A DNA stretch of 64,000 nucleotides from Nomia melanderi (taxonomy: Eukaryota > Arthropoda > Insecta > Hymenoptera > Halictidae): assembly GCF_051020985.1 (NCBI RefSeq), contig NC_135009.1, forward strand, positions 12,222,606 through 12,286,605, in the 5' to 3' direction. Shown here one piece after another: positions 10,831 through 23,100 of the stretch. Position 1 is the first letter of the stretch. Each line of letters starts with the position of its first letter. Made by a program: the position numbers and the translations under genes. Below the pieces are notes generated by a model. The model had not been told where the DNA came from. It did no database searches and was given only the letters and a program-made list of their open reading frames with translations.

Positions 10831-12849
10831 TTTAATTAATGAGACTCAATTGCACGAAATTAAAAATCTATTTTCTGGCTCGCGAATTAATTGGACGCCA
10901 ATGTCAATATGTTATGAGAAAGGTTACAAGATGTTGGTAAGTGGGAATTAATAATGAAGGATAACAATCAAGGGATTTAGAGTAAACAACTTTGTTTGTT
11001 CGATAAAAATTTATTGTTCGTATTCACCGTCGATAACAGAAAATAATTCAGGTCTCGCTTCAACAGATGGTGCTGAATGTCCCTAAAACGCTGCTCACTG
11101 CATTCATCAATTTAGGGCTATCTATTCAACAAACACCTACACAATGTAACGGTACTTTCAGACATTCTGCATAACAACAACATTTTAGATTACGATGCAA
11201 ATTCTAAGAAAGTTACTTTCAAGTAAAACTCAGAAATGAGTAATCTCACGTGATAAGTGAATCTCCTCAGTGGTGATAAGAAAACTTCTTTACTGTTATT
11301 TTCTATATATATATATATATATCATTAATAAATATATTAATCTTCTTTTACTAATTGTAAGACTTATAAAGCATACATATATATAATAAATGATAGTTAT
11401 TCTAAAATATAAAAATGTAATATTTACAAATATACTGTCTCATTTAACAAGCCTGGCTACATTTTTGGATATATTTTAGAGATCAAAAGTAATAAATTAC
11501 ACGAAGGAAGTGATCCAATGACGGACAAAGATAGAACATTGTACAATAAGTAGTAAATTAGATAATCCTTCAGATAAATTTAACAGAGTTACCAATTGCG
11601 AGTTAAGTATGCCTCCCTCGCTTATGCACCATTAACAACGTGACGTCTGTGAATACCCTTTTGTTCTTAGAAAGAAAGTATAATACTACGAATGCATTAA
11701 TTCATTTCTAACTTAAGTACCTATGTTCTTATATACCTAACGGAATAAGACGATTGAACGAAACGTTTAAGGACTTGAAAGATTATCTACAAAAAAACAG
11801 CGTGTATTTGTTAATACGTTTATTTACGGATACAAAACACATGGCACGGGAGTATAAAGAAAAATAAATAAATTATTTTTATAAGAATTAAGGCGGAGTG
11901 TAACTTCGACAGAACGACTGTTTCAAATTGAATGTCCTCTGAATCACTATCACAGAACACGCAATAGGCGTATCTTATTCGAAACGTTCTCGGTGCGAAA
12001 CAGTCGTGGAATCGCCTTCGTTTTCGGGCGAAGCGATTTTGTGTGCGACGGAAAATCGCTTTCTCTAGCTCCGAATGGCGTGCCCCTAACCGACAGAACG
12101 GACATTCGGTTACTGTTTGTCGATAGAGTTAATTTCGTATGAGCGGACTGTCGTGAACCATGAAAAGAACGCACGCCACGAAAGGATAAACGAACAGTGT
12201 GGTTCTTGGGGAGTCGCGGCCACCACATCGACGCCATGAATCCACGACTTTGACGCGATTTTAGCGGAAACAAGATGGAGTACGGCCAGGACCGTCCAAA
12301 CGTGTCTCACCGCCCCGCAATACTCGACGTGTTATTGTCCACGTAATTGCATTGATTCGAACTATATTCACATTGCTTCAAGAATGTACGTACGCGGCTC
12401 GATCAAGGAAAATGAAATATTAAAGAAATCGCTCGAAAAACGCAACGCATAAGAATATTTAAGAATTTCTTAGAAAATAAATAACCAACTGTTCTCGTTA
12501 ATTAAACGCGTCCTCTGGACTGCTTCAAGCTACGATTCCCATACTCCCGCATACGGCTTCATAATGAACCACAAAGAAGCACCCCAGAAACGAATATTTC
12601 GAGAAAACGTCCGTGCGGACCGCAAAAAAAGCAGCCAACGGGAACAGAACGCACGAACCACTCTGTCCCGATGCGGACGACAACAGTACCGCGACACGAA
12701 ATGGCACAGGAAAGCCAGACATCCTAATTCCGTGATATTTCGATCGACGTGCATCGGTTACAACACAAAAGCGGACATGTCCGGAAAAATGTTTCACCGG
12801 CACGTACATACGATACGCGACGCGCGCCGGCATCGAGCCCGCGACGCGT
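10831..12849. other. Intergenic region between DRC1 and the spen promoter
   Basis: Adjacent to DRC1 this should hold its 5' UTR and promoter. A 37-codon ATG frame at about 11068-11175 and other short frames have no recognisable domain. 11240-11900 is AT-rich with a TA microsatellite near 11310. From about 11940 the sequence turns CpG-rich and unmethylated-looking. A 107-codon minus-strand frame near 11950-12273 and frames at 12525-12857 lie in this GC-rich stretch on both strands and I do not support them as genes. Confidence 0.45.
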
Positions 12850-13730
12850 TTGTTTGATCGTTACTTCCTTGATTAGAGAGAGCACGTCACAAAGTTAAGT
12901 ACTTTTATTTTCGTAATAATCCGATTTTCCATCTTTATTTCTCGGGTAGAAAGTACCGATGTGCCCCGGGTAATTGGCTGCTCCTAAACCGGCCCTGGAG
13001 GGAGCAGGATGAACGGAGACGGCGTGAGAGGGGGTGCGCGTGCAACAAAGATGGCGGACGAGAGGCGACGGCGGTGACGGCACCGAGAGGTAGGGGGAAA
13101 GGGACAAAGAAGCGAGAGAGAGCGGGAACGGTTGGGTGAGAAGAGGACGGGTAGACAGGGTGCTGGGCGATTCGTTAAGTGGGGCGGAGGGGCAGGGGGA
13201 CAGCGGGACGTCGGGAGGTAGGAGGGTGGAGAGAAAGACAGACCAGAAGAGCCGTGAGGAGAGGCCAACGGCGTGATAAAGAGAGAGAGAGAAGGAGAGC
13301 GAGACGGAACCGGCTCGACAGGGACGAGCGCGGCTCGGGGGTTCGGGTTAGCTCGTTCGACCCGTTATCCCTTCTCTCCCGGAGTCCCAAGTTCTCCCTA
13401 CCTGTCCTTGCTTCGATTCGAACGAGTCCCTCCGACTCTCTCCCCTCCGGGGACGCACGAAAAGTCTCCCCCTCGCCCTTCTCTACATCGGCAAGCCCCT
13501 CCCGTCCTTCTGCCCCCACCATGGGACACACTTCACCGGCTGGCGGGCGACGATCGCGATTGCAAGCCGCCGCCGCTTTTCGAGGTAGACTCGTTTCGTT
13601 CCCCTACGCGGTGTTCCCCACCACCGCGGCGAGCAGCGATGCTAGCCGGCGAGCCAACTACGCTCCCGCCACGGTGACGTCACTCCGAGTAGTGTAGTGC
13701 AGTGAGGAGGAGCGAAGTCAGCTCCATCCG
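12850..13730 (+). promoter_or_regulatory. CpG- and GAGA-rich probable spen promoter region
   Basis: A GC-rich block with no CpG depletion. About 13010-13310 is strongly purine-rich on the plus strand, with GAGAGA runs near 13110-13122 and 13280-13298. About 13360-13520 is pyrimidine-rich. AAGATGGCGG at 13048-13057 is a YY1/Pho-like core often found close to transcription starts. GAGA runs are binding sites for Trl/GAGA factor in flies. Position upstream of the first spen coding exon supports a promoter or 5' UTR, but the start site cannot be placed. Overlapping frames of 118-172 codons on both strands follow base composition and are not supported. Confidence 0.5.
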
Positions 13731-15298
13731 CGTTACATGGCCCAAGTGAACGAAGCGAGTGCGTTTAAGACGTACATATACAAGCGTGCGTTATTATTGT
13801 AACCGATCGAGTCCGCGAACGTTATAACCCATTAATTTTTTTTCGTTCGATCGATGCACGTTACGTGACAGGGCAGGAGTCGCACGATCGCTGGATTAAA
13901 AGAATAAATTAAAATAAATAAATAAATAAGTAAAACGAAAAAAAAAACCGAAACAAGGGTAACGAGTAAATCCGTGGCTCGACTCGCTTTCATCCGAGAT
14001 CCATGCGTTGTATTCATTCGCGTTTACGATACCGTCGTAACGGGGGGTGTACGTACCGGGGGCGGCGAGGTGAAATATTCAGTGATATGTGAATCGTAAA
14101 ATGATGGAAAAGTAAATGAAAGAGAAGCAATTTACGTTAAGTGAGTATGTAAAGGGAAAGGAGAGGAAGGAAAAGAGGCAGAGGAATATAAAAGTAGTGT
14201 CGGTGCCCGCGGTAAGGTTCGCGCGTTGAAAATTCAACCAAGGAAGAGAGGAGAGAAAAAAGCAACGGTTCTATCGTCCCGGTAGATCGATTGTTTTTTT
14301 AGTGGGGTTTCCGCGATAGTTCAGGCGGTAACCGGTAGCTGCCTCCTAGTCGGTGGTTCGACGTGAACGAGGCGCAACCGAAAATCCGGTAAAATAAATC
14401 GACGACGCGAGTGTGATTATGCTCAACCAATATGCGTTGGGATGTATCGCCCGTTCGGCCGCGTTGTGCTCGGTGTGCTTGGTGTGACGTGTGATTAGCC
14501 GCCTTTCTTCATACGCGATTCAGTGGTATACGATGTGGTGTTCGGCGACGGTCCTGATCTTTATAGCCGTTGTCATCAGTGGTGTCCGCTATCGAGGCTC
14601 CTACTCCTCCTTCTCTTCGTCGTGGTCGTCGTCGTTGTTGTCGTCGGCGTGCGTCGCGACGCAAAAATTTAATCGCGAGAGCTCCGTTGCCACCCTCTTC
14701 TATCGGCCGATCGTTCCACAGCGCTGCCCTGACGACAACACTCGTCCTGCTTGGGGTCACTACCTTCCGGCTAGTGACTAGTGTTAAATCTGTTTTTGTT
14801 TTTGCCAGTGAATTAAATTGAGAGTGTTTTCAAGTGGGAGAGGAAGAAGGCTCTGGTTCCTTCGTTCGTCGTGGTATATATATATACACGTAACGGTTCC
14901 TTCGTTATTTTCAATTTTTTTTTTTCATCGCGTGTGCGTTCTCGCGGGTCCACCAGTTCTTTCTCCCGGTGGATCGAATTATAGGAGGATCGATCCTTTT
15001 TGGTGTTCGATACGGATTGACCGTCCGCGCGGGTCCATTTCATTTCTCTCGCGTGGAACACAAGGGGAAAAAAGTCGAAACGAAAGGGAAAGAGGAACGG
15101 AGAGAAAGAGAAAGAGAGAAAAGGTATATAGGGAAGAAAAGCAGAGAGAGGCTTCCTTAGCCGACCCGCTGGGCGGCATTCAGTATCGGTGGTGTGGTGA
15201 GTGTGCCGTGATTAGCGTCGGGCGAAGTTGTGTGTCGTTGTACAGTGCCGCCAAACGATACCACAACATCCGATCCCAAATGAAGAGTTCGGAGCAAA
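13731..15298 (+). other. Probable spen 5' leader
   Basis: Sequence between the promoter-like block and the spen ATG. It contains many upstream ATGs and short frames, a purine-rich stretch at 15060-15150, and an acceptor-like CTTCCTTAG ending at 15160, so the leader may be spliced. If colinear it would be well over 1 kb. No protein domain is visible; the 96-codon frame at 14491-14781 has a hydrophobic stretch but is otherwise S-rich and unsupported. Confidence 0.45.
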
Positions 15299-15306
15299 AT
15301 GGTTAG
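15280..15306 (+). CDS. Short upstream ORF overlapping the spen start codon
   Basis: ATG at 15280 encodes MKSSEQNG and stops at TAG 15304-15306, so it overlaps the spen ATG (15299) in another frame. Its context has A at -3. A ribosome that initiates here would pass the spen start, so it may lower spen translation or require leaky scanning or backward reinitiation. Whether it is translated is inference. Confidence 0.4.
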   Translation: MKSSEQNG

Positions 15307-15381
15307 AGAGACACGTCACCTGTGGGTTGGAAATCTGCCGGAAAACATCCGAGAGGATCGCATACGAGAACATTTCAAACG
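15299..15381 (+). CDS. spen: split ends (SPEN/SHARP family), first coding exon only
   Basis: Encodes the N-terminus of a very large nuclear RRM/SPOC protein that acts as a transcriptional co-repressor scaffold in Notch, Wnt and EGFR signalling and in X-chromosome dosage control in mammals. The exon begins MVRETRHLWVGNLPEN, nearly identical to vertebrate SPEN, and covers beta-1 (RNP2-like LWVGNL) and alpha-1 of RRM1 up to FKR. It ends with a strong donor, CG|GTAAGTACC, splitting the Arg codon after its second base. The ATG has an ideal context (A at -3, G at +4). The expected continuation (Y-G-R-V...) was not found downstream in the window, so the rest of the gene lies beyond 64000. Confidence 0.92.
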
Positions 15382-15455
15382 GTAAGTACCTTTTGTGTCC
15401 CCCTTATACGTTTCACATGCCTTTCGACAAAAGGCGCCTTACGTAACTGTGAGAT

Positions 15456-15496
15456 TGTATATATCTATATATATATATATGTATATGTGTACGTCT
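15456..15496. repeat. (TA)n/(TGTA)n microsatellite
   Basis: TA run followed by TGTATATGTGTACG alternation, just inside the spen intron. Confidence 0.8.
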
Positions 15497-16229
15497 ACGT
15501 GTACACACGACCCGTGAACACGCATACGCACACATATACGCATGAACCTATACAAGAAATACAGTAAATTTCGAACCGAGAGCATGCCATTTGGCAACAA
15601 TTACACACAAAGTATACATGCTTGTACGTGTTTCCGTTTACAACGTACCTTGTGCCCGCGTCTCGTCTTTAATATAGAGGACACGAACCTTGAGACACCC
15701 AAGATTTACAGGCCTTCCCATTCGCCGAAGTCTTTCTAATTTACCGTACAGACCGTAGACCCACGGTTAAACTTGTTGAAAAAGAAATACAGCCAAGCTA
15801 CCTCGTCAACCCCTCCCCGCTCCCCTCATCGTCCTGCCTCACCCTTCGCATACGTTTAAGGGCAGGAAGTAAGAATGCCTTTATTGTTGCCGCAGTCTGG
15901 GCACAGTCAACAACAATTTTCCCCTAGAATTTTATGTCTGGTACGGTCGTCGTCCCTATGCAGCCGTCTACCAGGCTTTATTCCATCTGCCATACAATCC
16001 TCAAACTCGAAGCGGCTGTATACAATGTTTCGTGACCTGCGAATCTGGTAGTGCCGAGGAAAAGTGCGGCGAGATTCGTTCGTTATTTACAAGTTGTTTA
16101 TTCGCGTCTAGCACGCCGGACGGGGAGAGAAACGTTATCATCTATTTGTTTTCGATGAAACCGGAATTTAGCAGGATGGTAAGGTGTACGCGATGTTTTT
16201 GACTCCGTACGTAGACCGAAGATTCTGAA

Positions 16230-16318
16230 CGCGTGTATACACACACCCACACCTCACGCACACGCACCCGGAGAGACACGCATGCACGCTCTCTCTCTCG
16301 CGCGCGCGCGTGTACAAA
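16230..16318. repeat. CA / CT / CG alternating microsatellite
   Basis: A compound purine-pyrimidine alternating tract: CA-rich, then (CT)n, then (CG)n around 16299-16310. Alternating CG and CA runs can adopt Z-DNA. Confidence 0.75.
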
Positions 16319-18589
16319 CGTGCGATATACGGAGAGCCTTGGCTCTGTCTCTCCTCTCCTCGTAGCGTAAGCGCGCCGTCATTTGTTTTTTCCCCGAAGT
16401 AATAATAGCTGAGGACAGCCATTTTGAGAGCTCGCAGCGGCACGAAGTTATTGTTCGACAGTGGCGCTCAAACCGTGGATCCCCGACCGGGCACACCTTA
16501 GGCGCGTTTAGAATGGAAAGCGTCGATCTTCGCGGTCAGGAATGTTCTGTTTCATTGACATCTTGTTTATTATGCATCCGTTAGAACATTTTTACAGTTC
16601 TTGCTCGGTATATTTCACTGTGTTATGTGGCCGTGCCTTAATGAACAAGCATGAAAGGAAATAGTTTGAAATGTTTCGGAAAACGAGGAAAATCTGTTTT
16701 ACGTCGATATTAATATTTTAATGGTTATCCGCTTTGTTTCATAATTGAAGTTTGTTGTTTGAAGTTATATAATGTAATTGTATGGAAGAAGATCGTACGG
16801 TTTTTATATTTTTCTAATTCTTAATGAACCTATGTATAAACGTAAGTCTATTTTGTTGCTGAGTAACGTTATGTTGATAAATAATGAAGATACGATGGTT
16901 CAAGTTGACGGGGAAATGGAACATTATACAATGAATCAAATTTTGTATGAACTAGAAGTTTAAGCAGTTAGGTATTCAGTTAAATACGTTCAACGTGAAT
17001 TATTTTAACAATGTTTTAATAAAAATAGCTATTTTTCAATTCACGTTAACAACTTCCATTTGTTTAAGAATATGCATGTATTTGCATGAAGGAAAGGTTG
17101 CGTATAGAGTAGAAGTCGATCTAAAATGCAAGTACAATTATTAAAGAGCAGAGATCAAAGTAGGAAAACAGAAGTGAAAACTAACGGTGACGTTGGCGCA
17201 GTGACACTCAGTTTGCGGATACTTGTTTGGCTAAGCAATACAACAAACTATTCTATCTCTAAGATTAAAAAATCATATTTTTATTTATTATTGTCTCATG
17301 TGACAGAAAAAGCATATAACTACATGAAAGTAGTTCTTTTATTTTTATTTTCTGCAGTACATCCGTAAACGTAGCATAACGTTGCTACACAGTACCCATG
17401 CTTTTACTCCTGTTTCCCATTATTATATATTTTTTATTATTTTAAATTCATTCCTATCAATAATTACAACGTTTTTGACATATTTCATTATGCAATGATA
17501 ATGTACCAGTTTCTTCACCTATTCAACATGAAAGTGTGGAGAATGGTGTACAAATATTTATCAGTGTTTTTACCCAAATCACAGAAAAATGTGTTTTACA
17601 TGAAATTAAAATCTTTGATACATAATAACATTCAGTAGGCTAAGTATATCTACAAAGTTACATAGTAAATTGTTCGGTTTTCGCGTGAGGATAGGTAATT
17701 TGTTTCCGAAGAGAAATGACCTTACGATGTTTTCAGCTAAGACATTGTCTTCATTGTGCTATTAATTTTTCTCCTCGAAACGCATACACGTCGGTGAATA
17801 TTCACGTTGCCAGAGGCGCTACATTTTACGTGCCAGCTGGCGATACTTCGTTTGTACACTGGCTTCAGTCTTACGGTCGTCTACCGTGCGTTATAGCCTT
17901 AAAGGTTCGTCCTTAAAATGGCGGGTGGCGTCGTTACGCCGTTGACCTCTCGTTTCTCGAAACGCTCGGTACGCGTAACGTAATATTTCTTCGAACGCGT
18001 CTTTAAATTCCTGCTATTATATTCTCGATTACGGATAATTTAACGAACCGTTTTCCGACGTGTCACTTTCGTGACGTACGTTCCGATCGTTTCAAATATT
18101 TTTCGCGTTACATAACCTGCACGTAACCGACTGCATTTAAACGATCGGAAACGAACATGTCAAATCTTTCACAAACTGGTAACTTAAGAAAATCTCTATT
18201 TCTTAAATTCTCCACATTAATTTCACTCCATTCAACCAATTATTCAATATATTAACTAATCATAATTTATTTCACAGCATCTATATAATTATTATTCAGT
18301 CTTCATGAAACCAACAGAACTTATCAATGAATACGAAATAACACCCCCTAGAAAAAAAGAAAAAAACAATTTCGCAATATCGTGCATATGTCTGGAACTC
18401 CGTGGCTTCGAAGATCTGTTTTAAACGTATAGCCGTCGCATTATTCCGTGTGCACGAGTACGTGCATCGTATTCTGGTAACGCGTTGCATCCACTTGCTG
18501 AAACGTACATTTCTCCCGTGCAACCAGACACGCGTAGTGCGTACGAACGTACCACCGAATTTCTCTGCACGCATTTACACATAGTGTAC

Positions 18590-18940
18590 ACTTATGTACA
18601 CGAATAAATATATACATATATATACATATATTTACACATATATATATATATATACACATTCGTGTCCATCGGGTGTGCATACGTATATTCGCCTCTGTGC
18701 ACAAGTAATATGCACACGTATCGCGTTCGCAATTTATGGTCACACGGAGATAAGAGTATGCGCAGCTTTCCTGCACACACACACACCCGGCCCGATGTGT
18801 ACACGTACGCACGTTCACATGCACGTTTAGATTATATTTACAATGTATGCGTGTACGTGTGTACGCTGGTCCCGTTGTCGGTGTATTGATAGGATGCTCG
18901 AGAATGTACGTGTGAGAGCGCGCACGCGTACATATATGTG
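18590..18940. repeat. TA/CA/CG-rich simple-sequence domain
   Basis: TA runs at 18606-18658, a CA run near 18774-18788, and repeated TACGTGTGTACG alternation. The frames of 70-215 codons on both strands here have the monotonous TYIYIY/CVCV composition of translated microsatellites and are not genes. Confidence 0.75.
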
Positions 18941-18984
18941 TGTGCGGCGGGTTGCCGGCGTATTTTGTTATATTGATCGCGCGT

Positions 18985-19320
18985 GGTCGACCACCTCCCC
19001 TTCTCCAGCCTCGCTCTGCCCCATCTCTCCCCACCCCATACCTTACCGCGCCCCTGCACCCCATGCTCTCTCGCCACCCCACCCCGCCCGTTGCGCCGCT
19101 CGTCCTCGTGTTCCACCGACGTCACCCGTCCGAAAACCTTCGACTCTTCGACAACCTCCAGTCACACGTATTTTCGTGTGTTGGTGCACACTGCCTACGA
19201 TGATATACGAGCTGTCACAAATATGTATCCCCGAGTTACATAGCCGCCTGCCTGCCTCTCCTCTATGTGCCCCCGCCTCTCCCGGCGACTCGTTGCCCCC
19301 TCCCCCTTCCCCGCCCCCGT
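18985..19320. other. C-rich, G-poor island
   Basis: The plus strand has many CCCC/CCCCT clusters (for example 19018-19095 and 19265-19320), so the minus strand has G-runs that could form G-quadruplexes. No coding support. Confidence 0.55.
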
Positions 19321-20095
19321 GTGTCGGTGTGTTGCTTCCTTATAGCGGCAATCGAATTCCACGTTCCTGCGATCAAACGCGCCTTCTGGGTCCACGTATC
19401 TCGCCGAATACACCTAGGCGTATGTTTATTAACGGGGCGCATGGTTTTGGGGGTTGCTCTAGCAAATTTGAATTATTCTCGAAGAAGTGACTCGCTGAAA
19501 GTCTCGATCAAAACGGTGAACTTGATCATTGAAGGAATTCTACGTGTGCCGAATGTGGAAGGTAGTCATTCGTATTTGGGAAGTAAGACCCTAGAGTTGA
19601 AAGTATTGGAGAGGAATACTAAACGAGGGGTTTCCTATTAGTTTTTATGAGGGGATAGAGCGTTGAAAAGATTAACAAAGTATTTGAGTTCTTGTCTTGC
19701 AACTGAACATGATGGCTTGAAATCTTCTGTCTGGTCAAGTATTTTTTAACATTGTTAATAGCTATTCGATTTCTTGTAAAATGTTGGATACATGTATAGA
19801 CGTATTCGTTGGATAATTGCAAGTAGCAACTGATTTCAGAAACTACGGTAATCGTAATCGTTCCGAAGGGAACTTCGGTAGACATCGAGGTCCCGAGAAC
19901 ACCTGCGCGAAGAAGCCGCCGCCGATAGCGCCAAATTTCTTCATCCGTCGACCCTGGTCTGTGGTACGGTATCTGGCAAGCGGCCGGCATTGCGTTTCAG
20001 ATCGAAACGACTACGTTTGCCTTCTCCTTCTTGTCTCGCAGCAGCGGCGTGTCTCTCGTTTCGCGGCGTTGCCGTGTCCGCGCCGGTCGTTTACG

Positions 20096-20114
20096 CGTTG
20101 CCGTCCCGGCAACG
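20096..20114. promoter_or_regulatory. X-box-like perfect palindrome (RFX-type site)
   Basis: CGTTGCCG-TCC-CGGCAACG: 8-bp perfect inverted arms around a 3-bp spacer. GTTGCC...GGCAAC is the classic RFX-family X-box arrangement. Binding is inferred. Confidence 0.45.
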
Positions 20115-23100
20115 TCGCATCTTTTGCCCTCTCACACGGCAAACCGACTGAGTTGGCAGCTTGGTAAACGGACCACTCCGTATACTTGCCTCGATCATCG
20201 TTCTGCGAACTCGCACATTAGTTGGTCGCTCGTTCCTCATCCAGAGAGACCTGACGCACAGTTTTTCGTTTCCCAGTGTTGGCGGAAAATTCGTTTTCCC
20301 TCATTTTTCCCCTAGATCTAGTAACACGTTAATATCGTCATCGGTAATATACGATCTCACTGGTTCGGTGCTACGTATGCGAAAGGGGATTCGTGTGTGG
20401 AGGACGACGGAATTAACAAAGTGATTCGTCGGTTAAAATATCTTTAATTATGTGCCCAGAATATTTCAATGTTAATAATAAATTACAGGAAATACATTTT
20501 CGTTACTCGACTCTTGTTGGTTTATTCGAACTTGTTACTTACGTGCAGTTATCATCGGTAGTAACTCGTCACGAGGAACTGATTTATTGTTGTTTTAGGG
20601 TATATGGTAATTTTATTATGTTAAGCGCACACTGGATATTTCCCAGCTTAATAGTCGTCCTCTGTACAAGTCGAAACGAATCGCCCGACACGCTGGTTGT
20701 CGACTCAGATGGTTTATAATGCGTCAAGTGTGTATAATACTTATAGAATAATGCAGTCTATGCATGTCCCCGCATAATGCCAGGATATACGTGTGCATGT
20801 GTACGCGATGGATACTTGCATACACACGTGAATATATGTAGTTGTGTCGTCGTATGTTCTCCGAGGGTTCTTGGCCACATAGAACACACGACTGACTTTC
20901 ACCGACTAAGGCGCCGAGTTCACGAAGGAGGTGGACAGCGTACGAGACGTTCCGAAAACATTGGATATATCAGTAGCCTATAACTTCACCTCGATACTTT
21001 CCTGTCTCGCAGTCGCATTTTTAAGACTTTTACAGCCGTTCTTGGTTCCGTTGGAAACTTCAGTATGAACATATTTGCAACAATGGGAATGATTCGATAA
21101 ATTGTATAAAATAAACATTTTATTCTTTTATTCTTAGTAGAAACTAGATTTTCTTTGTAATTTTTTATTTATAATTTTTACAATTGAACCTTCATCGTAT
21201 CGAAGATTGGACATTTTTTCCTTCTCAGTCCTTTCTTTATAGTCACATGGAATATTTTATTATTTTTAGGACATTTTATCTTTTGCGCAGTTTCTCTTCT
21301 CGCGATGATGTATTTTAATCTCTTTCTTTCCAGTGATCGTGACCCGCTGCTCACTGTAATGTATTGAAAACTATTCCGCGTTGGGAAATGAATTTGAAAA
21401 ATCTTTCTTGTCTCATTCACCCTTGCGAGTGCGTCGTTCGGTAGTGTAAAATCGAATGGGTCGAGTATACCGTTCAGTGACCCTGTTTAATAGTTGTTAA
21501 ACGCGAGTGCCCCCATTTTTCTTTAAAGCATGCTGCATGCACAAATAACGGTACGAAACATTTGCAGCGTATCTTGTATTTTTCTTATAATTGCATATCG
21601 CGGGGAAAAGAAATATTTAATTTTATTATATACCATTAAGAGCCGAACAATCAGGTGGATAGGTATTTTATTAAATATCTCCCATTTAGATTAACCGTAT
21701 GCGCCAACAAAAATATTAAAAAGTGCCTCGGTAATTAACTACACCTCAATTAGCATTCCTGTTGTATTTCATTCATCATTTCAGTCTCGCCGCTAGTCCC
21801 AAGCTTCAAATTCAATTTCGAAATACAACATTTCAAGTTTAACATTTACTTTTTACCCAAACTTATTTTCGGATCACCTTGTATATATCCTTTCACATGC
21901 GTACCCTACCTCTTGTTGCCATCCCGGTATAGTGTTTGTCTTCCACGAGTCTGAACCCTACAGCCAACCCTAAAAATAGCCGCGCGTATCTCAAACACCC
22001 CAGTTGCTGAACTTCACCGTTCCTCTCTTGTACAATGTACAACGTTTGGTCGGCGTTGTTTCGTGTTAAAATAGAAACGCTCCGCGCGAACTTTGGGGTG
22101 CGTGGAAAAACACGCGATAAGACTTGCCATCGCTGCATTTGATAAATGTCCGAATAACTCCGCGGGGTTGTTAACTGTGCTATTTTTTTTTCTTTCTCTC
22201 CTTTTTTTTCAACCTTTCCCTCTCCTTTTTTCCCAGTTTTTCGTCGTAACTTTTCGGCCGCGACTGTTGCAATGGTTTTTGTTAGTCACGTACCCACGCC
22301 ACGGAAACGTGCTCGAGTGACCCAGAGGGCTCACGAGAAATTGTAGATCTGGAATCGATAGAGTTCGCAGGCGACGTTGCCGGGCGGTGCGCGGCCAGGC
22401 GAAATTGGCAACGCCGCTTTCCCTCGTCTTGGGGCCAGGCCGGGAGCGTCGCACACGTTTTTGTAGATTTCAAGGCCTTGCCTTTCGGATTAAAAAAATA
22501 ATCCCTCCACCGCGGGGCCCCTGTGCCGACTTAATTGTATCGCATTACGTGTTCGGAACGTTTGTATCTTTGTACTCGCCGGCTGTTGTTCACTACCCCT
22601 CGGCCGAATGCTGAATATTTTTATTCGATCGAACACGTTTTTGTTCTACCCAGCGATCGGCATTGCACATCAATTTACATAATCAGATGTAACTGTGATC
22701 GAAATAATAACTGTGAAATACTATCTGTGAATTTAAGGGTAGAATGGATTTAGTATGATTCTTAATAGAATAAATTATATATTCGTTTTATTAATACGAA
22801 TTATTGTACATAACGAATGAGTATGTAGAAATGAAACTAAACTCGAATGGGGTTAACGAATTTTATATTTCAATTTAACAACCCTTATTGTCTTTAAAAT
22901 AGTATGCTTCTATATATAGGTTCGAAGATATGAAATATTACATTATTCTTGGTGTATCGAGATACGTTTGAATTCTCTGTAGGAACGAATGTGAGTTAAA
23001 TTTTTCATTTCTGTCTAATGGCCGACAGTTAATAATTATAACCCTCGATACAATGTTTCGGGTGAAAAATTAATGCGTAACGGAGCTACGAGGTTAATAT

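Noticed and set aside
13175..13697. Overlapping 118-172 codon ORFs on both strands
   Set aside because: Composition follows the GAGA and CT tracts; neither strand shows domain or splice support.
17860..17916. SYGRLPCVIALKVRP reading, similar to the RRM1 continuation YGRV.S.KILP of SPEN, after a TTCAG acceptor
   Set aside because: The acceptor puts the sequence in the wrong phase for the donor at 15381 (it needs one base before TAC), key RRM residues do not match, and a stop follows at once.
18441..19490. Antisense pair of about 213-215 codon ORFs
   Set aside because: They translate CA/TA/CG microsatellites and C-rich low-complexity DNA.
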